DNA from: Dryococelus australis
Taxonomy: Eukaryota > Arthropoda > Insecta > Phasmatodea > Phasmatidae
Direction: 5' to 3'
Length of the DNA stretch: 64,000 bases
Assembly (NCBI GenBank): GCA_029891345.1
Contig: CM056993.1
Span: forward strand, 274,278,900 to 274,342,899
Each line of letters starts with the position of its first letter. Within the stretch, counting starts at the first letter, position 1. The notes under the pieces are model-generated. The model was not told the DNA's origin and ran no database searches. It saw nothing but the letters and a program-made list of their open reading frames with translations. Positions 57,455 through 64,000 of this stretch are shown in pieces. The translations under genes and the position numbers were made by a program.

Positions 57455-58900
57455 AAAGGCGTAGAACCAAATCAGAAAAATCTACAAGCAATTAAAGAAC
57501 TCCCCAGAACTAAAAATGTCACAGATGTTCGCTCAAGGGATGTTTATTTCAGTATTATAGAAATTTGTACCGAATTTTGCGGATATAGCGACACCATTGA
57601 CGAATTTAACCAAGAAATAATAACCATTCATTTGGGGAACAGAACTATAGGAAGCTTTCAAAATGTTAAGAGAAAAATTAATTTCATATCCGATTCTTGT
57701 TTATCCAGATTTTTCACATGTCTAAGTATAATTAATAAGGCAGAAAAGGGAAATTTCTTTATTGATAGAGAAGGCATCCTATACCAATGCGAAGAGGGAA
57801 AAATTTTAATAGTTGTTCCAAAGTTGTTCATGACCAGAGTAATTAGTCATCACCATGTCACTCCTTTTTCGGCTCACTAAGGCGTGAAGCGAACTCAGAA
57901 CCTCCTAAAATCTTTGTACTTGTAGCCAGCATTGAATATAGATGTAGATGAATATATTGTGAGGTGCGACGATTGTCTTAGGAGAATAAAGTATGAAAAT
58001 GATGAAAGCACTCTTAGGTTCTTTACCGCAAGTAAATTCCCCATTTCATTTGGTATCTCTAGATATTTTAGGTCCCTTACCAATGAGTGAGAAAGGGAAT
58101 AAATATCTGTTGACATTTATTGATTATTTCACAAGGTACTGTGAAGCGATACCAACCCGCTCAAACTGTAGAAACAGTAGCGAAATATTTTGTACAGCAG
58201 ATTATTTTAAGGCATGGTTGTCCTCAAAGCCTGCTGACAGATCAAGGAGGAAATTTTGTGTTTAGGTTGATGTTAGAGACGTCCAAAGTGTTAAAGATTA
58301 AGAAGTTATAGATGACCTATTTTAGACCACAATGTAACTGACGTGTTGAGAGACTTCATCGAACCCTAGCGGACATGATATCCCATTACATAGATTAATA
58401 TGGAAGTAATTGGGAAGAATATTTGCTATATGCAGTGCACGCATATAGGACGGTTCCTCATTCAGTGCCGGGTTATAGCCCACATTATTTGTTATAAGGG
58501 AAATAAGTTAGGCAACCCTCTTTGGAGTTAATTGAGTATTCAGCCTAATGTGCTAGAGGGAGGTACGAGAGCCAAGGAACACATAGAAATTTTGAGTACT
58601 AAGTTAAAAGAAGCACATGAAGTAGCTAGGGAAAGGAATAAAGTCGTTTTTTAGAGCCAAAAAGAGTATTATAATAAGAAATCAAAATCACCAGATATTG
58701 AGGTAGGTGATTTCGTGTATCTACACACGCCAAGTGTTAAGAAAGGCAGAGTATCTAAGTTTTGGTCTGGACCTCATAAAATTTTGAGAAAACTGAGCTC
58801 AGTCACATTTGAAGTATCATTAGGTAAGAGAAAAGTTATTGTGCACAGTGACAGATTAAGTTGTCTAAAAATTCTACAGAGCCAAGGAGCTTGTATCTAG
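57455..58900 (+). pseudogene. pol RNase H remnant and integrase of errantivirus-like provirus
   Basis: 57455-57640 is a rump of the tether/RNase H (only PNQKNLQAIKELPRTKNVTD clear), so most of RNase H is deleted. Integrase: ILIVVPKLFMTRVISHHHVT and VRCDDCLRRIK (H2C2 zinc domain, 57803-57990), FHLVSLDILGPLPMSEKGNK (first Asp, 58045-58105), a frameshift near 58140, QSLLTDQGGNFVF (second Asp, 58222), then VERLHRTLADMISHYID (Glu, 58340), and the C-terminal VYLHTPSVKKGRVSKFWSGP with VHSDRLSCL (58712-58870). Frameshifts and several stops, so inactive. Confidence 0.88.
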
Positions 58901-59089
58901 ACCGAGACACAGCGTGTAGGGAAAGAGCGCCGCGGATTATTGATGAAGTAGAATCAGTTGAAAAATTTAGCAATAGTGGAAGTGATAAAGAAGTTAATTA
59001 TTTCTCTACTATATGAATCAATTTTTCTTGTCTCGTCCCCAACTCACTAGAGACTTGGTGAATACTAACATAATCATCATTATTCGTAA

Positions 59090-60587
59090 GTGTACCAAAT
59101 AAAAATTTCAGAATACAATCACCTGCATCTATCAAAACTACTCTTTTCGCGAGACGATTTTCTAGGTAATATCAAAGTTAATTCATCTACTTCCTCTACT
59201 ACCTATAATTCTGCAATTAGCTTATCAAGAACATCCATCTCTGAATGTGGTCTTTCAATCTCTTGGTTTCCAGAAAACGTAGGCATTTTAGCAAAAGAGT
59301 TAGCGAAAGTATTAAAAACTTTGAACCACATGATTGCTTGGAATACTTTCACATCTTCAATGTTTGAAAGAAATCACGTAATAACAATTAGCAATTTAGG
59401 GGAAGCACATAAATACAGTAGTTTGCTGAGAGAATTAGAATTAACTCTTCAGTTTTATAAACAAGATGTAACGAAAATAAAAGTGGCAGTGGACATTATA
59501 GCGACTGGTAGGTTACCCACTTCGTTATTGACTCCAGGAAATTTGTCAGAAATTATTCGAGATATTGGTCTTAAATTATCCGTGGACAAGACTTTGATAG
59601 CAGGAACTGATTTAGATCGGGTTTACAACTATTATGAAGCAACGATGGTACATGCACTTGCTACAATTGATAGAATACAGTTGATAATTGTGTTTCCTTT
59701 GAGATCTGTGAATATGTATTTCACAATCTATAGGGCCCTTCCTTTCCCATGTTTGAGAGAAATTTAAAGAGATACGTTCAGACAGTGCCAGATGCACCTT
59801 ATACCGTGCTGTCAGAGAACAGGCAGTTTTATGCGTTAATGTCTGAAGCAGACATGAGTCAATGTAAAGGCGGAAACAATATAGTTTGTCCAGCTAATGT
59901 CCCGACATTTTCCGTAAAGGTTCTTAATTGTCTAGTGAATGTAATATTGTCACAATCTGGTTACGATTATAAAATTTGTAAAAGAGAAGTTCTAGGTAAC
60001 TCATTCGTAACAGTGTTTATTAAATCAGTAGATGATGATGATAGTTGGATTTATTCAGTACTGGGAAAGTTACTAAAATGTGTCCTCATAAAAAGATCGA
60101 AGTACGCATGGTGAAGGAGTGGATCTCGGCGCAGGGAGTCATGTGCCAGGTAAGCAGTAGTCTGATAATTATTGAGAGAATTCAGTTGTTGCCACACAGT
60201 AACAAGGTAACACATATCAAATACAAAGTGAATGGTGTCAAGTTCTCTCCAGTTCAGTCCTTATTAACAAATAGTGAACAAGTGTTCGTCGAATCCATGA
60301 AAACTGACTTCAATACTAATCTGCCAGAGCTAAATACATAGGAAGATGTAAAGTTTAATCATCTCATGTCGGGCATTCATGTTTTAAAACATAGAAAGAT
60401 TCTAAGACAACACATCGAACGCCACACTCACTACTAAGTGGGGCTCGTTATGATGGGATGTATGGTACTCGTCATCTGGTTCCTGAAACGGCGCCTGTGT
60501 GAGACACTGACCAGGTGTTCACGTGCCTGCCTGCCACGTCGGAAGGTAGCTGAGATCACAGAGCCTGCTCAACTTCCTGAAGATTAA
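59090..60587 (+). pseudogene. env-like gene (F-type fusion glycoprotein family), broken
   Basis: Sits after integrase, as in errantiviruses. The open frame 59090-59767 contains ATGRLPTSLLTPGNLSEII (59500-59556), the 'G-l-P-lltP--L--il' signature of insect retroviral Env and baculovirus F-like proteins. Frames shift near 59750 and near 60050-60110, TAG is at 60339-60341 and TAA at 60435-60437. The last part (60438-60587) has a hydrophobic segment (MMGCMVLVIWFL) followed by KRR and a short cytoplasmic-like tail ending at TAA 60585-60587, i.e. a membrane anchor. A signal peptide was not identified. In related elements Env is a membrane glycoprotein; here it is a non-functional remnant. Confidence 0.7.
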
Positions 60588-61600
60588 GCAGATGCCATGG
60601 AGATGTGTGCTGTTTCGAGCACAGTTCCAGCCCTGCAGCCGACATCGAGGATGACAGCCACTACTTGTTTTAAGAATTCTATGATACGTAGAAGTGATTA
60701 AATGTTGATGCCCAGAGGCAAAATTAAAGTAGAGTCAGTGAAAAGCAGAGTACAGTGTGGGTAATTTTGAAAATTTAATGCTACAGCAAGTAATATTACA
60801 CTAGGAATCCGATATTCCAGTGAGCAACAAACATAAAAGTCCCAATATGTTTATTCAATTGTTTTATTGTAATATAATTATTGATAATTTCTTTTCTTCT
60901 TCTAAAATCAAGATAACTCAACTCAACTATAAAAACATATTTAACTATTGTAAGCTTAATGAATGAAAATGAGACATTTGATGTTTAATCAATGAACACA
61001 AGATACATTGTGTTATGAACATATATATTCCACAAAATGATATTTTTGTTCAATTACTCCATGAACAATACAAATAAATTATGATTGAACTATTTAATAG
61101 TCTTGGTATGCAAGACAGAGCTGTACCAAATATTTGTAATAAGTGTTGATGTTTAATGTTATTCAATATGTATATTGTGTATGAGATTGGGATCAGCTGC
61201 ACTTTGGAAAATTACGAAGGCGAACTTAAATAATGAGGAAGGTGACATAGTATTCCCCATTTTGAGTTCAGTTAATTTTAAAGTTATTTGATGCAATAGT
61301 AATTAACTCATTTATTTTTATTAACTTTCATAATTTAGTTGTCTGCGAGTAATGAATCAATTTCATAAAGCTTCAAGAAGGAAGACTCCTGTGTCAAAAT
61401 AGCTGCTACACCAATGGCTGTTGGTTGGTCGACTGGAAACTTGAATTTCCGTTGCTGGCGAGTACACATCCTGTTGTTTCGGAAAGAGCAGTTGCACTTC
61501 CAGACTCTGTACTTCAACCAGCTTAACTTTGATGGCCAACTCACATATAGCTTCAGCCACATATCTTTCTAAAGTTTTGCTCAGCCCGAACAAAACTTTT
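60588..61600 (+). other. 3' non-coding region of the provirus
   Basis: AT-rich. A minus-strand frame at 61363-61593 (ERYVAEAICELAIKVKLVEV) has amphipathic, coiled-coil-like periodicity but no recognised family; it may be chance or a fragment of antisense origin. Confidence 0.4.
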
Positions 61601-61616
61601 CTAAAAGAGGGAGTGA
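61601..61616 (+). other. polypurine tract of the provirus
   Basis: CTAAAAGAGGGAGTGA ends directly before the 3' LTR start TGTAGTGCAG at 61617. Composition and position fit a PPT. Confidence 0.75.
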
Positions 61617-62361
61617 TGTAGTGCAGGGGGCACTCCGTCAGCTTTCCAGTTCACAGAGAGAACATTTTAATGAAGTATTTTCGCAACTTATCAAGTTCTG
61701 CAGTGCTTGCAACAAGAAGCTGTATCCATTATAATACTGCCTGTGGTGATTTCAGCACCGCGTGACTACGATTGCTAACCACTTCGACGGGAAATCCGTC
61801 CTGTTTTTCACGAAATTTTTGTCCTGTAACTCCTGTAATCACGTGCTGTATCATGCACATGATTTCGATATCACACTTTGGGGCCATGTGCAAAGTTCCA
61901 AATCATTGGCTGACGCCTTAATCTTGCTCTCTCATTGGTTGGCGACTCTTCTCGCCCTGACTTCTCATTGGTGAGAGACTACTCATGCGCGACTTCTTGG
62001 TGGAGGGAGACTTCTCCACACTACACTCATGTTGCTTTATTATGCCATGCACGGCATGAGGACGCCGGACTTCAACAGAGGACGACAGAGACTGCGCATC
62101 ACCACGTGGGACGACTCGTCTGAGTTGTGCTGAGAATCTACTCTCCATCACCATGGCTATAGAATGAAGTTGCTTCTATAAGCGTTTTTATTTCGTGTTA
62201 TATTAATAATTCCCATGTCGTCTTCCGCCACATCGCCAAGTAAGGAGGTGCATAATTAAAAGTGTAACCATTTCAGTGCTTGAGTTCATTAAATGCATTA
62301 AATCGACTTAAGTTAATTCTTATTGATAGTTTGTGCTCAGCCCTAGACCGCTCGCGTATCA
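61617..62361 (+). repeat. 3' LTR of errantivirus-like provirus
   Basis: 745 bp, TGTAGTGCAGGGGGCACTCC to CTCGCGTATCA. Colinear with the 5' LTR; differences are scattered substitutions and small indels (for example a deletion of CACGTGCTATTTTCCCGT-type sequence near 61850). Confidence 0.92.
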
Positions 62362-63733
62362 CAGGTGCTTGCACACCTCTCTGGTGGAGGAAGTCGCGTT
62401 ATTGGCCATCTCCCCCCGATTCCCCGGTAGAACCTGAAAACTGAAGACAAAGAAGGTGAGTTGCCAGTAAGTGTCAGATGGGCCAACACTTACTGGTTTT
62501 TAGATGTCCAGGAAGAGACGGTACAGCACTAGAAAAGAAAAGTGATTATTAAATTAAGCTAAGTAATAATGGGCCTAATCACCAAATAGTAACATATGTC
62601 CTCGGGACACATGTGTTAAATCTAGTGCTGTGCTAACTCGCAGCGGCCAATCTCTTCTATCCATAGGCTTTAACATATCATATCTACGGCCATATGGTGC
62701 GAGTGCACTGAGCTTTGGTATGTTAGGGTCTCACCAACTGTACCAGAGAGCTGTACGTCGCCACAAGCCGTGCACTTATATGCTCGGATAACTGTTCAGT
62801 GGCTGCCTTGGAATCGGCAGTGGCGAAGGGCCATACCTACAAACAGTTGGCTGGGAAGAGAGTCTAAAATAATTAAATGCTATAAACTAAACTGGACTGA
62901 GTTTCACCTACAATGCCGCTCAGTTTATTCTACCGCAATTATAATTAGAAATTAAGACTTACATTGTTTGTGTGGGAGGGTTTGCGGTCGCAAGGGGGGG
63001 GGGGGGACTCTCACCAGCTACTGCATAGAACACACTATCGCCACAGCCTCCTCAGATTTTGCAGATAATCTGACGAGAGGCAGCCTTGGAATCGGCGTTG
63101 GCGAACAGACCATACCTATAAGCAGCTGGCTGGGAAAAGAAGTGTATTTTTCCAATTCTAATTGAAATATATAATATTTAATTATTGATCATTTAATATA
63201 GGCTGAGCAGTCTCTTTAGGACTGCTCAGATCAGTCTTCTGCTATAGATTATTGAGGCCGCGCAGGTGCTATCAAAATGGAAATGGCAGTGTGTTAAACG
63301 CAGGCCTAAGTGTCCTATGTGCTAGGAGCGACTTTGGTCGCTTATAGCACTACGTCTCGTCTACATAATACTCCCCAAGGGCAGTAATAAGTGGATTGGC
63401 ATGTTTTTCAATTGATTTGTAAAAGGTTTGGGCCTGTTATCGAATTTCGTCTTGCAACAGTTCTTGTTTAAGTTCTGCGTTCTAGCACCTATTAAGGACA
63501 TGCCGTGATGCATGATCTGCCATCCTAAAGTATTTATTCTGTACCACTTGTAGTGAATTGAGATAGGTTTGTGCGCAGTAGGCTCAAGCAGTGACTGCAT
63601 AAGTAATAATGGGTCGAATCATAGTCTAATATAATTGAATCTCATTTTTACACCACAAACCAGAATCGTAGTTTAACAGTGGCTATAAGGCTTTCATGCA
63701 GGCATAAGCAACATTCCGCTTATACTCCACATG
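62362..63733 (-). mobile_element. jockey-type LINE copy 2: 3' UTR and end of ORF2, 5'-truncated
   Basis: 62362-63360 aligns with the 3' non-coding region of copy 1 (46720-47660). 63361-63720 on the minus strand aligns with the ORF2 C-terminus: NAELKQ, FYKSIEKHANPL and YKRPKSLLAHR-like words match FYQSLEEHANHL and YKRPKSLLAHRP in copy 1. Similarity stops near 63733, where Polinton-like sequence begins. This is a 5'-truncated LINE, as usual after incomplete target-primed synthesis. It contains a G run at about 62995-63005. The provirus splits its 3' region. Confidence 0.75.
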
Positions 63734-63734
63734 T

Positions 63735-64000
63735 ATTTAATTTCTCTTGATCGCACATATCGCATATATATGTTTTACTATGCTGATTATTTTTCTGCAT
63801 TGAAAGCAGCCTTGATAGATCTTTAATCCAACAGTAATGTGAGTTATCAAATTATTTGAAACAAAGTAAATTTATATGCTCCTCCTTTAGGCTTTGCAAA
63901 CTTAAGTGGATATACTGTGGATTTCTTGCCTTCATCTTCAATAGTGTATTCATCTATAGATACATCAATTTTATTTTGTATTTTTGGTATATCATCAATA
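63735..64000 (-). pseudogene. Polinton/Maverick-type DNA polymerase B, N-terminal region fragment
   Basis: From the window edge the minus strand reads IDEYTIEDEGKKSTVYPLKF, then, after a one-base shift, EHINLL, then NSHYCWIKDLSRLLSMQ and KTYICDMCDQEKLN. 'Y-PL..., HINLLLi, HYcwIKdLSRLl, yiCd-Cl' is the conserved stretch ahead of the exonuclease/polymerase domains in protein-primed family-B polymerases of Polintons and related virus-like elements in animals. One frameshift and two stops are visible. Truncated by the LINE on one side and by the window edge on the other. Confidence 0.75.

Larger units (their letters stand above)
51842..62361 (+). mobile_element. errantivirus-like endogenous retroelement, 10.5 kb, with gag, pol, env
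   Basis: Two direct LTRs (51842-52599 and 61617-62361), a PBS-like TGGCAGCG, an extra leader frame, gag with CCHC knuckle, protease, RT, integrase, an F-type env-like gene and a PPT are present in retroviral order. The 5' flank GAGGTG (51836-51841) and 3' flank CAGGTG (62362-62367) share AGGTG, a probable target duplication. LTRs are about 90% identical by eye, so the insertion is moderately old. All genes carry stops or frameshifts. Belongs with insect gypsy-type endogenous retroviruses (errantiviruses). Confidence 0.88.

Noticed and set aside
61363..61593. 76-residue coiled-coil-like minus-strand frame in the provirus 3' region
   Set aside because: No family recognised, no expected gene at this position or strand, and an overlapping frame of the same size exists.

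Overview
This is eukaryotic DNA, almost certainly from an arthropod with a large, AT-rich, repeat-laden genome (probably an insect; species not resolvable from the window). The reasons are arthropod-type transposon lineages (jockey-like and other LINEs, an errantivirus-like retroelement with an F-type env gene, P/THAP9-like transposases, Helitron, hAT, mariner, Polinton), GT-AG introns in the one spliced gene I can read, and no bacterial-style gene clusters. I see no intact host gene. Nearly every readable protein belongs to a mobile element and nearly all are broken.

Layout. 0.5-1.2 kb: diverged tandem repeat. 3.8-8.1 kb (minus): THAP9/P-element transposase gene with two clean THAP-domain exons and a damaged catalytic core. 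10.4 kb and 25.3 kb: two copies of a SINE-like repeat. 12.0-13.75 kb: solo LTR, followed by a mariner-like fragment (13.8-14.1 kb). 15.1-17.1 kb (minus): decayed hAT transposase with a BED-finger remnant. 17.6-18.2 kb: a palindromic, divergent pair of small AT-rich reading frames of unknown family, cut by an internally deleted Helitron (18.2-19.6 kb). 20.1-20.5 kb: unrecognised decayed coding segment. 21.2-24.7 kb: Ty3/gypsy element whose RT block lies inverted between gag/protease and integrase. 27.1 kb: possible TATA promoter. 28.4-33.8 kb: nested stack, a LINE carrying a TA-flanked MITE and a hAT-like element, which itself carries a second solo LTR (same family as the 12 kb one) and a Harbinger-like MITE. 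35.2-43.7 kb: second gypsy element between related LTRs, with another related LTR copy at 43.9-44.6 kb. 44.6-45.6 kb (plus): C-terminal part of a second P-like transposase. 45.9-51.8 kb (minus): long jockey-type LINE. 51.84-62.36 kb (plus): errantivirus-like provirus with two about 750-bp LTRs, gag, pol, env, PBS and PPT, inserted into the 3' region of a second jockey copy that resumes at 62.36-63.7 kb. 63.7-64.0 kb (minus): fragment matching the N-terminal region of Polinton-type protein-primed DNA polymerase.

Functionally the window is a graveyard: two gypsy-type pol genes have lost the YLDD active-site motif, and transposases carry stops and frameshifts. The value lies in the nested insertion order, the paired solo LTRs with matching target duplications, and a few unidentified reading frames (17.6-18.2, 20.1-20.5, 26.1, 34.6 and 53.1-53.6 kb).
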